NCBI RefSeq assembly: GCF_014489555.1
Contig: NZ_CP060784.1
Span: forward strand, 1,240,001-1,304,000
Reading direction: 5' to 3'
Length of the DNA stretch: 64,000 bases
Source of the DNA: Hymenobacter qilianensis
GTDB lineage: Bacteria > Bacteroidota > Bacteroidia > Cytophagales > Hymenobacteraceae
The first letter of the stretch is position 1, and each line of letters opens with the position of its first letter. Made by a program: the position numbers and the translations under genes. Below the pieces are notes generated by a model. The model made no database searches. It had not been told where the DNA came from and worked only from the letters and a program-made list of their open reading frames with translations. Positions 18,413 through 26,638 of the stretch are shown here, piece after piece.

Positions 18413-19428
18413 AATTCGGGTATTGGCTTCCCATTTTTGGCGGTTGGCTCCGCAATGTCCCTGATGAGCAAATGCCTACGTCGTGGGACTATGTAAAACA
18501 GCTGGCCCAGCGCAGCGAGGACTGGGGCTACAGCCTCACGCTGATTGCTGAGCTGTATTTGAACGATATCAAAGGTCAGGAAGCACCGGCCCTCGAAGCT
18601 TGGAGCACAGCCGCAGCCCTGGCAGCCTCGACCAGAGAGCTGGAAATAATGGTGGCGGTGCGGCCTACTTTTCATAACCCGGCTTTACTGGCCAAACAAG
18701 CCGCCAACATCGATCTGATTGCACCGGGCCGCTTGTCGCTGAACGTGGTATCGTCGTGGTGGCGCGACGAGGCGACCAAGTACGGCTTGCACTTCGAGCA
18801 GCACGACGACCGCTACGCCCGCACCAAAGAGTGGCTGGATGTGGTGACCAACGTGTGGGAAAAGGACCATTTTTCCTACGAAGGCAAGTATTATCAGCTG
18901 ACTGACAACGTGTTGCAGCCTAAGCCTGCCAAGAAGCCCTTCCTGTACGCAGGGGGCGAATCGGAGGCGGCCAAGGATCTTATTTCCTCGCAGTGCGACG
19001 GCTACGTGATGCACGGCGACTCGCCGGAGCAAATTGGCCAGCGCATTGCCGACATGCGTCGCCGTCGTGAGCAGAAAAATTTGCCCCCCATGAAGTTTGG
19101 GGTGGCCGGCTACAGCATCGTGCGCGACAGCGAGCAGGAAGTGAAGCGCGAGCTCGACCGTATTACCAACGTACAGGCTTCGGCCGCGGGCTACGGCAAC
19201 TACCAGCAGTGGCTGGCCGGCACGCAGCTGGAGCAGCAAGTGTCGCTACAAGATTACTCAGTATCCAACCGCGGCCTGCGCACTGGCCTCACCGGCACGC
19301 CCGCCCAGATTCAGGACCGCATTGGCGCATACGAAGCTGTGGGCGTTGATTTCTTCCTGTTGCAATGCAGCCCACAACTAGAGGAAATGGAGCGGTTCTC
19401 GGAATCAGTGATTCATGTGCTGGCGTAG
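18409..19428 (+). CDS. LLM flavin-dependent monooxygenase (SsuD/SfnG-like)
   Basis: 339 residues of the luciferase-like monooxygenase fold, with the family blocks FGYWLPIFGGWLRN at the N-terminus, PTFHNPALLAKQAANIDLI, RLSLNVVSSWWRDEA, and QPKPAKKPFLYAGGESEAAK. It resembles the alkanesulfonate and dimethylsulfone monooxygenase branch, which frees sulfite from organosulfur compounds using FMNH2. The start codon overlaps the stop of the ATP-grasp gene (ATGA). No flavin reductase or sulfonate transporter gene is in this window. Substrate assignment is inference from family and from the riboswitch. Confidence 0.8.
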   Translation: MKFGYWLPIFGGWLRNVPDEQMPTSWDYVKQLAQRSEDWGYSLTLIAELYLNDIKGQEAPALEAWSTAAALAASTRELEIMVAVRPTFHNPALLAKQAANIDLIAPGRLSLNVVSSWWRDEATKYGLHFEQHDDRYARTKEWLDVVTNVWEKDHFSYEGKYYQLTDNVLQPKPAKKPFLYAGGESEAAKDLISSQCDGYVMHGDSPEQIGQRIADMRRRREQKNLPPMKFGVAGYSIVRDSEQEVKRELDRITNVQASAAGYGNYQQWLAGTQLEQQVSLQDYSVSNRGLRTGLTGTPAQIQDRIGAYEAVGVDFFLLQCSPQLEEMERFSESVIHVLA

Positions 19429-19478
19429 CTGACTTTTTTCTCGCATCGATAGCCACAGCTGAAAGACTACTTTAAAAA

Positions 19479-19580
19479 GGCGGTCATGCAGAGCGACAGC
19501 GAAGCATCTCGCGTGTTTAGTGAGAATACTAACCTCACATCAGCACGCCAGATGCTTCGCTGTCGCTCTGCATGACCGCC
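19479..19580. repeat. REP-like inverted repeat
   Basis: Arms of about 40 bases beginning GGCGGTCATGCAGAGCGACA at the left match the complement at the right end, around a central variable part. It lies between the LLM gene and the convergent moeA gene. Confidence 0.8.
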
Positions 19581-19606
19581 TTTTTTCTTGAAAAGTATTT
19601 TATACT

Positions 19607-20821
19607 CTAGCTCCGAAACCGCAGCAGCGGCCACACCTGGCCGGCTGGGAATTCGGTTTGTTCCGCGGGTAGTTCCAGGAAACCGTCGCAGTGAAGCAGG
19701 CTGGCTAAGTCGCCGGAGCCGCCGGCTCGTTGCGGGTGAGCCAGCAGGCGGCCGTCGGGGCCATCTCTAGTCGCACGGGCAGGAAGTGAGTGAGGCGCGG
19801 ACGAAAGCTGACATCAGTGACCAGCTCAGCTACTGCGGCAGGAGCGGGGGCATTTCGGGCGACTGGCAGGCGCGGAGCCAGGGCTGCACGTAGCGGTAGT
19901 AGTTTACGAAGGTGGATACCGGATTGCCGGGCAAGGCAAATACTACCGCGCCGCCTGGCTGCTGCCCGAACCAAAACGGCTTACCCGGCCGCTGCTCTAC
20001 TTCGTGAAAAATCTGCTCCACGCCTAGCTCGCGCAGCACGCCGGGCAGGAAATCGGCTTGCCCTTTGGATACACCACCGCTGAGCACTACCGCATCGAAT
20101 TCGCGGAGCAGTTGGGGCAAACCTTGGCGCAGAACGTCCTGGTCGTCGATGAAATGAAACGCTTCGGTAGTGGCGCCGGCGGCCTGGGCAGCGGCTTGCA
20201 GCATGGCAGCATTGGAGCGCCGAATCTGGTGGGGCAGCGGCTGCTCCGCCACGTCCACCAGCTCATCGCCGGTGCTGACGATGGCGAGGCGGGCCAGCCG
20301 CGTAACCAACACTGTGGCCGCACCAATAGTAGCCGCCACGGCTATTTCGGCCGGGCCGAGGCGGGTACCGGCAGGCACCAGTAAGTCGCCCTGGTGACGG
20401 TCGGCAGCGCGGGCATGCACGTTGTGACCGGCTCGTTCAGGCAAGCCTTGAATGGTAACGGTGCGTTGGCCATCAACTTCTTGAAAAGTCACGTCTTCGT
20501 AGCGCACCACTGTATCAGTGCCGGGCGGCAACACCGCGCCGGTCATAATTTCGACGGCGGCTTGCGGATTCTGTAGCGGCTGCGGGGGGCTCCGGCGAAC
20601 TGAATAGTCTCAATGGGAAACGTAATTTGCCCCCCAGCTACGGCCTCGAACACCAGCGCAATGCCATCCATCGCTACTCGGTTGAAGGGCGGAAAGTCGC
20701 GGTCGGCGGTAAGGTCCTGACGCAGTACGCGGCCGGTAGCAGCCAGCAGCGGCACCGTTTCGGCAGGCAGCGGGCGGACGGTAGTTAGAACAAGACGTTC
20801 GGCTTCGGCGACAGAAATCAT
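19607..20821 (-). CDS. moeA: Molybdopterin molybdotransferase MoeA, three frameshifts
   Basis: About 405 residues, the normal length for MoeA, which inserts molybdate into adenylylated molybdopterin. Visible blocks are PPFNRVAMDGIAL, EIMTGAVLPPGTDTVVRYED, the STGDEL motif, DAVVLSGGVSKGQADF, and the closing domain with FALPGNPVSTFVNYY. The frame breaks at 20584-20589 (G6), 19846-19850 (G5) and 19757-19760 (G4). Adding one base to each restores continuous reading through domain IV to the TAG at 19607. I chose the ATG at 20821 (MISVAEAERL). It is divergent from moaC across a repeat. Confidence 0.9.
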
Positions 20822-20965
20822 AGAAAACGGAGAATAGTTGGACGGAAAACACCGAAGCACGTTTGTGGTTGCGTATCGTAAATTGGGTTTATTCTGGCTG
20901 TTTGCCGCGTGAGCTGTTATAGTTTCGGAATGTATTCCTCTACTTTTCAATCCTGCTAATAAAAA

Positions 20966-21062
20966 GGCGGTCATGTAGAGCGAAGCGAAGCATCTCGCGT
21001 GTTTACCAAGGTCACTAATCAGCCGTCAGCACGCGATATGCTTCGCTGCCGCTCTGCATGAC
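20966..21062. repeat. REP-like inverted repeat between moeA and moaC
   Basis: The arms start GGCGGTCATGTAGAGCGAAG and end with GCCGCTCTGCATGACG. It sits about 25 bases before the moaC start, in the divergent intergenic region, so any moaC promoter must overlap or follow it. Confidence 0.75.
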
Positions 21063-21087
21063 GTATAAGTAAGAAAAGCTCACCAAT

Positions 21088-21579
21088 ATGTCTGAATCCC
21101 ATTCGCTTACTCACCTCAACGCCGCTGGCCAGCCGTCTATGGTTGATGTGGGGGGCAAAATTGCTACCCGCCGCGTGGCTCGCGCCCGCAGCCGCGTGGT
21201 GCTGGGCGCCGAAATTCTGGCGCTGGTGCAGGCCGGTGATTTGCCCACCAGGAAAGGTCCCGTGTTTCAAACCGCGATTCTGGCCGGCGTAATGGCCGCT
21301 AAGAAAACCGCCGACCTGATTCCGCTCTGCCACCCGCTGGGGCTCGACGACTGCCAGGTGCGCATTGAAGTAGCCGCGCCCGATGCCATCATCATCGAAT
21401 GCACAGCTACCGTAACGGGCAAAACCGGCGTAGAAATGGAGGCGCTGATGGGGGCTTCCGTGGCGGCGCTTACGGTGTATGATATGTGTAAGGCATTGTC
21501 GCACAACATTGTTATCAGCGAAACCCGCCTGATCGAGAAGACCGGCGGCAAAAAAGATTTCCACCATGTCGACGAATAA
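21088..21579 (+). CDS. moaC: Cyclic pyranopterin monophosphate synthase MoaC
   Basis: 163 residues, full length for MoaC, which works with MoaA to make cyclic pyranopterin monophosphate from GTP. The signature segments are present: MVDVGGKIATRRVARA, ADLIPLCHPL, TGKTGVEMEALMG, VYDMCKAL and the C-terminal EKTGGKKDF. The gene is intact even though its VGGKI is encoded by a G6 run. Its last 14 bases overlap the mobA start, implying translational coupling. Confidence 0.95.
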   Translation: MSESHSLTHLNAAGQPSMVDVGGKIATRRVARARSRVVLGAEILALVQAGDLPTRKGPVFQTAILAGVMAAKKTADLIPLCHPLGLDDCQVRIEVAAPDAIIIECTATVTGKTGVEMEALMGASVAALTVYDMCKALSHNIVISETRLIEKTGGKKDFHHVDE

Positions 21580-22767
21580 AACTTCCACCGATTTGCCCCC
21601 AAACCCCGTACCAAGCACGCCGCGCTGGCCCGCCCCAACATCGGTGAGTTTGGCCGCCACGAGCTGGCTATTTTGGGTGCGCCCTGTGGCAAAATAAAGG
21701 ACCTGGTGGCCCGCCTGCTGCCGCACTTGGCGCCGGCGCTGAGCGTGGGCTACGTAGATGCCGACCACGCCACCGCCGACGCCGATGATACGGCCGGCGC
21801 CAGCGCCATACTACAAGCCGGTGCCACGGCTGAGCTGACCGACAAGATTCAGTTTCGCCGCCTGGATCAGCCACGGGCTATGGACCGGTTTAGTCAGCCG
21901 GAGTGGCTGGCGCACCAGAATCTGGTGCTGGTGAACGGCAATCATTTTCGGGCAAAGCAGCAGATTATCATCCTCGACCCAGCCAAGCCTCTGGACCGCA
22001 AGCTGGATAAGCTCACTGATGTGCAGCTTATTTTGCGCGTGAACGCCGAGCAGGAGCTACCTGAGTACCTCAAGAATCATTTGCTTAACGCTGGCCAAAT
22101 CACGGTGCTTGATCTAACGGACACGGAAGGCATTGCAGGATTTATAAAACAATGGTGGCAGGCCAGCGCCCCACCATTGCGCGGCCTGGTCCTGGCTGGG
22201 GGGCAAAGTCAGCGCATGCAAACCGACAAAGGACGCCTGCACTACCACGGCCAGGAGCAGCGCGAGTACGTGGCCGAGCTACTAGCTACTGTGTGCACCG
22301 ACGTGCACGTATCCTGCCGCCCCGACCAGGCAGCCGACTTGCCCGCTTCGCTTCAGCCTCTCCCCGACCGTTTTCTAGATTTAGGTCCTTTAGGGGGCAT
22401 TTTATCCGCTTTCCAGTTCGACCCCAACGCGGCTTGGCTGGTAGTAGCCTGCGACCTACCTTTCCTCTCCGTCGATACCCTGCAACACCTCGTAGCGCAC
22501 CGCCAGCCGGGTAAGATGGCCACCGCTTACCAAAGCCCGCACAACGACTTCCCGGAGCCGCTGATTACCATTTGGGAGCCCGGCAGCTACACCACGCTGC
22601 TGCAGTTTCTGAGTCTGGGCTATTCGTGCCCCCGCAAGGCGCTCATCAACTCCGACGTGGCGGTATTGAAGGCACCCGATGCGCGCGAATTGCGCAATGT
22701 GAACACTCCTGAGGAGCGTGAAACGGCGCAACGGGAATTGGCCTCACCCCCCGGCCCCCTCGCCTAG
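21566..22767 (+). CDS. mobA: MobB-like/MobA fusion, molybdenum cofactor guanylyltransferase, one frameshift
   Basis: About 400 residues. The C-terminal half (from about 215) is a MobA nucleotidyltransferase: RGLVLAGGQSQRMQTDKG, LGPLGGILSAF, and WLVVACDLPFL with the metal-binding Asp. The N-terminal half resembles MobB, but its P-loop reads GAPCGKIKD, without the Ser/Thr after GK, so GTP binding is doubtful. The frame breaks at C5 21596-21600 near the N-terminus. One added C gives STDLPPKPRTKHAAL and uses the ATG at 21566, which overlaps moaC. The last eight residues (ASPPGPLA) and the stop are encoded by the following repeat. Confidence 0.88.
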
Positions 22768-23033
22768 GGGTAACGCGCTTCAAGCGTTTGCGGGGGAGCC
22801 AGACGTCAGTCATTCAACGCCGCACTTTCGGCTCGCGCCTCCAGCACGGCAACCAGTTTCATCCGCTGAAATCAGCATCAAAAAAGCCCCCCAGATATCT
22901 TCTGGGGGGCTTTTTTGCTTTGTAAAACCAAGAAAAGAACGCGGTAGCGGTTGCGGAGGCGGCAGCCGACGTAGCCGCGTAGACTGAGCGGCTGGCTCCC
23001 CTCTTTTTGGGAGAGGGGGCCGGGGGTGAGGCC
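22740..23033. repeat. Inverted-repeat element with central bidirectional terminator, copy 1
   Basis: Imperfect terminal inverted repeats (GGCCTCACCCCCCGG at the left, its complement with one fewer base in the run at the right) bound a 294-bp unit. It fills the gap between convergent mobA and moaE exactly and supplies the mobA stop codon. The centre is the terminator at 22880-22916. It resembles copy 2 at 33795-34113 in order and in several blocks, including a GGTAGCGGTTGCGGAGGCG segment. No ORF for a transposase is present, so it is MITE-like. Confidence 0.7.
22880..22916. terminator. Bidirectional terminator inside repeat copy 1
   Basis: AAAAAAGCCCCCCAGA and TCTGGGGGGCTTTTTT form a perfect hairpin with A and T runs on both sides. 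It would stop transcripts from mobA and from moaE. Confidence 0.88.
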
Positions 23034-23449
23034 TACGGATGCGCGGCCACCCACACCTGCCCGTCCTCAAACTCTTCTTTCTTCCAGATCGGCACCACTT
23101 TTTTCAGGGTGTCGATGATAAACTGACAGGCGGCAAACGACTCGGCGCGGTGGGGCGTAGATACGGCTACCACCACGGCTACATGACCAATTTCAAGCGT
23201 GCCTTTGCGGTGCACAACGGCTATTTTTTGTAGCATTGGCCACTTTTCCTGGGCCTGCTCGGCCACGAGGCGCATTTGGTGCACCGCCATGGCATCGTAG
23301 GCTTCATAGTGCAGGCGCACCACCGGCCGGCCAGTCGATTGGTTGCGAACCGTACCGATAAAGGCGTTGACAGCTCCCGCGCCTTCGGCTTCTACGGCAG
23401 CAATGGTAGCGGCTACATCAATTGGCTGGTCGGTGAGTTCAATGAGCAT
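23033..23449 (-). CDS. moaE: Molybdopterin synthase catalytic subunit MoaE
   Basis: About 138 residues of the MoaE family, which with MoaD puts the dithiolene sulfurs into molybdopterin. The blocks GAVNAFIGTVRNQSTGRPV, LHYEAYDAMA, AVVHRKGTLEIG, STPHRAESFAAC and the active-site Lys in PIWKKEEFEDG are all present. An ATG at 23449 (MLIELTDQP) is preferred; a TTG two codons upstream is possible. It follows moaD on the same strand with a 52-base gap, and its stop codon abuts the repeat element. Confidence 0.93.
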   Translation of the reverse strand: MLIELTDQPIDVAATIAAVEAEGAGAVNAFIGTVRNQSTGRPVVRLHYEAYDAMAVHQMRLVAEQAQEKWPMLQKIAVVHRKGTLEIGHVAVVVAVSTPHRAESFAACQFIIDTLKKVVPIWKKEEFEDGQVWVAAHP

Positions 23450-23501
23450 TGGCAAAGTTTAGCGAGGAGAAATAGGCACCTATAATTAACTGGGGGGCTT
23501 T

Positions 23502-23744
23502 TTAGCCGCCGCTGACGGGCGGAATAAGCGCAATTTCGTCGCGCTCGTGCAATTGATAATCATCGGCGGCATACTCGCTGTTTACGGCTACGGCGCAGCT
23601 GGTTAGGTCACGCAGCTTTGGATATTGCGTGCGGAGCTGTTCCATGAGGCCGGCCACCGATTGCGTGTCGGGTGCGGTCAACTCCAGCTCGGAGCTGCCG
23701 ACAATTTCTTTTGTGATGCCGAAAAGAGAAAGTTTGAGTTTCAT
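23502..23744 (-). CDS. moaD: Molybdopterin synthase sulfur carrier subunit MoaD
   Basis: 80 residues with the ubiquitin-like MoaD fold and the required C-terminal Gly-Gly (LIPPVSGG). The Gly-Gly end is adenylylated by MoeB and carries the thiocarboxylate used by MoaE. MoeB is encoded at 28376-29484. The gene is divergent from moaA, with a spacer of about 140 bases that should contain both promoters. Confidence 0.9.
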   Translation of the reverse strand: MKLKLSLFGITKEIVGSSELELTAPDTQSVAGLMEQLRTQYPKLRDLTSCAVAVNSEYAADDYQLHERDEIALIPPVSGG

Positions 23745-23882
23745 TTGTTGAGATGTCAGTTCGTAAATTGAGCCTATCTGAAGGCGCTGCGTAAAGCAAA
23801 GTACATCGAACCATTTTTGTTCCGAAACCGTCCGGTTTACGACGCCGAACGTTATAGATTGCCGCTGCCTTTCACCTCGTCT

Positions 23883-24890
23883 ATGCCTGTTGCTCCTTCC
23901 GTTTTGTACGATAATCACGGCCGTCCGCTCGAATACGTGCGCGTGGCCGTTACGGACAGATGCAACCTGCGCTGCTTTTACTGCATGCCCGCCGAAGGTA
24001 TCGAGTATATGCCCAAGCGCGATCTGCTGAGCTACGAAGAAATGGAGCGCGTGGTCGGTATTTTGGCCGGATTAGGCGTGCGCAAAGTACGGCTTACCGG
24101 TGGTGAGCCCTTCGTGCGCCGCGACCTTGTGCCTTTTATGGATCGGCTGAGCCGGATTCCGGGCATTCAGGATATCAGTCTGACAACCAATGGCGTACTC
24201 ACCGCTCCGCACATCCCCGAGCTGGTGCGCATGGGCATCCGCAGCGTTAATTTAAGCCTCGATACACTCGATCAGGCCCGCTTCCTGCGCATTACCCGCC
24301 GCGATGAGCTACCCCGCGTGCTGGACACATTATACAAGTTGCTGGCTACCAACATTGCGGTCAAAATAAACGCGGTGGTAATGGATGGGCAGAACATCGA
24401 AGACCTGATTCCGCTGGCCGAGTTTACCCGCGAACTGCCCGTTGATGTGCGTTTTATTGAAGAAATGCCCTTCAACGGCGGTAGCCACGGCGCCATTGCG
24501 CTGCCCTGGAACCACATTCGCATTCGGGAGCATTTGCGGGGGGCTTTTCCAGGTCTGCACGCGCTGCCTACGCCGGCTGGCGCTACGGCTACGGCCTACG
24601 CTATTCCGGGCCACATGGGCCAGATAGGCATTATTGCTGCCTACTCACGGACTTTCTGCGGCACCTGCAACCGCATTCGCCTTACGGCGGAAGGCGGGCT
24701 CAAAACATGCCTTTATGACCAAGGCGTACTCGATGTGCGGGCGTTGCTGCGCAACGGTGGCCCCGACGAAGAGGTACGCGCCGCGCTGATCCATGCTTTC
24801 CGCCACCGCGCCGCCGATGGCTTCGAGGCCGAGCGGCAGCGTCCCGTACATCAGCTTAATTTCGAGTCGATGTCGACAATCGGGGGCTAA
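23883..24890 (+). CDS. moaA: GTP 3',8-cyclase MoaA (radical SAM)
   Basis: 335 residues. The N-terminal radical-SAM cluster motif is C27-x3-C31-x2-C34 (TDRCNLRCFYC) and the C-terminal cluster uses C259, C262 and C276. LTGGEPFVR and the C-terminal Gly-Gly (STIGG) needed for activity are both present. MoaA starts molybdopterin synthesis from GTP with MoaC. I chose the ATG at 23883 (MPVAPSVLYD); the frame is open further upstream but overlaps the likely promoter region. Confidence 0.95.
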   Translation: MPVAPSVLYDNHGRPLEYVRVAVTDRCNLRCFYCMPAEGIEYMPKRDLLSYEEMERVVGILAGLGVRKVRLTGGEPFVRRDLVPFMDRLSRIPGIQDISLTTNGVLTAPHIPELVRMGIRSVNLSLDTLDQARFLRITRRDELPRVLDTLYKLLATNIAVKINAVVMDGQNIEDLIPLAEFTRELPVDVRFIEEMPFNGGSHGAIALPWNHIRIREHLRGAFPGLHALPTPAGATATAYAIPGHMGQIGIIAAYSRTFCGTCNRIRLTAEGGLKTCLYDQGVLDVRALLRNGGPDEEVRAALIHAFRHRAADGFEAERQRPVHQLNFESMSTIGG

Positions 24891-24961
24891 GCTTTCGATT
24901 TCAGGTATTGCTTCTAAGCGATGCTGAAGCAGAGCTATTTAGGCTTTTAACGAGATTTTAA

Positions 24962-25027
24962 TTTGCGTTCACTTTGCGTTCACTTTGCGTTCACTTTGCG
25001 TTCACTTTGCGTTCACTTTGCGTTCAT
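24962..25027. repeat. Tandem repeat, six 11-bp units
   Basis: Six head-to-tail copies of TTTGCGTTCAC (the last ends T instead of C). Each contains TTTG, the -33 core of Bacteroidota promoters, at exactly 11-bp spacing, one helical turn. It is located in the 270-base gap between moaA and a small antitoxin-like gene. Confidence 0.95.
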
Positions 25028-25163
25028 TTAAAAAATACACCATTTAAGTAAGTATTAACACATATTTGACGCTACATGCTGCTTTTACTATTTAAGTATT
25101 ATTTCAAGAAAATACAGTCCTGCTCAGCTTGCGCAATAGGTGAGAGAGTTGGAAATTGCAGGT

Positions 25164-25358
25164 ATGAAACCTTTGCAACCCTCTGACTTGATGCAGCGTG
25201 ACGGGCGCGAGCGGGCAGTCGCCTGGGCTCTAACCATTACGCAAAACACACCGCTGGCACCTGCACAGCGTGAGCAGCAGTTATTAAATCAGTTTGTAGC
25301 CGGCGAACTCTCTCTGGACGAGGTAATTACCCTTCTGGATGAGGGGACAGAGGACTAG
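25164..25358 (+). CDS. Small VbhA-like antitoxin domain protein
   Basis: 64 residues from the ATG at 25164 (72 if the GTG at 25140 is used). The second half, QQLLNQFVAGELSLDEVITL, matches the C-terminal helix pair of VbhA-type antitoxins, which inhibit Fic-domain AMP-transferases. No Fic gene lies nearby in this window. Its 3' end overlaps the convergent small gene at 25327-25554 by 32 bases. It may be an orphan antitoxin or a stand-alone domain with another role. The 11-bp tandem repeat lies upstream. Confidence 0.55.
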   Translation: MKPLQPSDLMQRDGRERAVAWALTITQNTPLAPAQREQQLLNQFVAGELSLDEVITLLDEGTED

Positions 25359-25554
25359 AAATATTTACCCCTCTTGAATCAAACGATTCGTTAAGAATGG
25401 CGCAGAAAGTACAGTGCGTTCGATTCTTCCCAGTGCCCGGCAGCCGGTAAAACTCCTCCACGCTCTTAGCAATAGGGCACTCAGCATTATCGTGGTATAC
25501 ATCCTTAACACCGATGCCACGCACTAAAGAATAAAATGGAGGAATGCGCTTCAT
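25327..25554 (-). CDS. Small protein with a Cys/His cluster, unknown function
   Basis: 75 residues. The core reads VYHDNAECPIAKSVEEFYR and GTGKNRTHCTFCAIL, giving His-x4-Cys and Cys-x2-Cys pairs that could hold one zinc ion. I do not recognise a named family. It is convergent with, and overlaps, the antitoxin-like gene by 32 bases. A toxin role is possible but not supported by any motif. Confidence 0.5.
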   Translation of the reverse strand: MKRIPPFYSLVRGIGVKDVYHDNAECPIAKSVEEFYRLPGTGKNRTHCTFCAILNESFDSRGVNISSPLSPHPEG

Positions 25555-25789
25555 AAGAAGCTCAACGGTAAAACACGGTTTTTGGTTGAGCTAAAGGAGA
25601 GCTTTGCAGGCTGTTATGCCTTACGGCTATTACAAGGCTTACTTCCTGGTAAATAAAAGCTTACGCCAAGCTGCGGCTAACTTATGCAGCCCACACCCGA
25701 CTTAGTTGCGCCGCTTGCCGTAGTGTAATAGCTTAGTTGTAAATTAGCTTACCTACTCGGCCACCAGCAACTAGGCGCAAGCCTATGCC

Positions 25790-26596
25790 ATGAAACTTTT
25801 CCTTGTTGCATTTGGCGTAGCCTTGGTGCTATATGCGGCGGTGTGCTGCCTGCTTTATTACAAGCAGGAAAGTCTGCTGTTCTTTCCGCAAAAATTGCCC
25901 CCCGGCTACCGATTTTCCTTCCCTGTTCCCTTCGAGGAGCGCTGGATACCGGCCGCCGATGGGACGCGCCTGCATGGCTTACTCTTCACCACGCCAGACC
26001 CGAAAGGCCTCATCTTTTACCTGCACGGCAACGCTGGCTCGCTGACCAGTTGGGGTGATGTAGCGCCGGTTTACACCCGCCTTGGTTACGACGTGTTTAT
26101 GCTCGACTACCGGGGCTACGGCAAAAGTGAGGGCACAATCAGCACTGAAAAGCAGTTCATTAGCGATGCTGAGGTGGCGTATGAGCATGTCAAAGTTCGG
26201 TACCACGAAAACCAAATTGTGGTGGTGGGCTATTCGCTGGGTACGGGGCTGGCAACCTGGCTCGCTGCTCATTATCAGCCCAGACTGCTCATTCTGCAAG
26301 CTCCGTACTACAGCTTTCAAGACTTGGCTCAGCACTTTTACCCCTGGGTACCGGGCGTATTGCTGCGCTACCCCATGCGCACCCACGAGTTATTGCCGCA
26401 GGTAAAAGCGCCGGTGGTGCTCATCCACGGCGACCAGGATGAGGTAGTATACTATGGCTCGTCATTGAAGCTCAAACCCTTGCTCAAACCCACCGACCGG
26501 CTTATTACGCTCCCCGGAATCGGGCACAACGGCATGACCGAAACTCTTATCTACCAGACGATAATCCGGGGTATCCTGAGCGCGCCGACGGTATAA
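25790..26596 (+). CDS. Alpha/beta hydrolase, membrane-anchored
   Basis: 268 residues. An N-terminal hydrophobic segment (residues 3-22) would anchor it in the membrane. The hydrolase core has the oxyanion HGNAGS, the nucleophile elbow GYSLGTG (Ser near 144), a catalytic Asp in IHGDQDEVVYY and His in LPGIGHNGM. This layout matches ABHD13/ABHD17-like serine hydrolases with esterase or thioesterase activity; the substrate is unknown. KLPPGY is encoded by an intact C6 run. The gene is isolated between the small antitoxin-like pair and the molybdate permease. Confidence 0.82.
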   Translation: MKLFLVAFGVALVLYAAVCCLLYYKQESLLFFPQKLPPGYRFSFPVPFEERWIPAADGTRLHGLLFTTPDPKGLIFYLHGNAGSLTSWGDVAPVYTRLGYDVFMLDYRGYGKSEGTISTEKQFISDAEVAYEHVKVRYHENQIVVVGYSLGTGLATWLAAHYQPRLLILQAPYYSFQDLAQHFYPWVPGVLLRYPMRTHELLPQVKAPVVLIHGDQDEVVYYGSSLKLKPLLKPTDRLITLPGIGHNGMTETLIYQTIIRGILSAPTV

Positions 26597-26638
26597 CTCT
26601 GTGGTTTGCCTGCGCAATACATGTGTTTGCTGCCCCAA

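Noticed and set aside
24962..25027. CRISPR array
   Set aside because: The units are 11 bp, directly adjacent and without spacers, and no cas gene is present.
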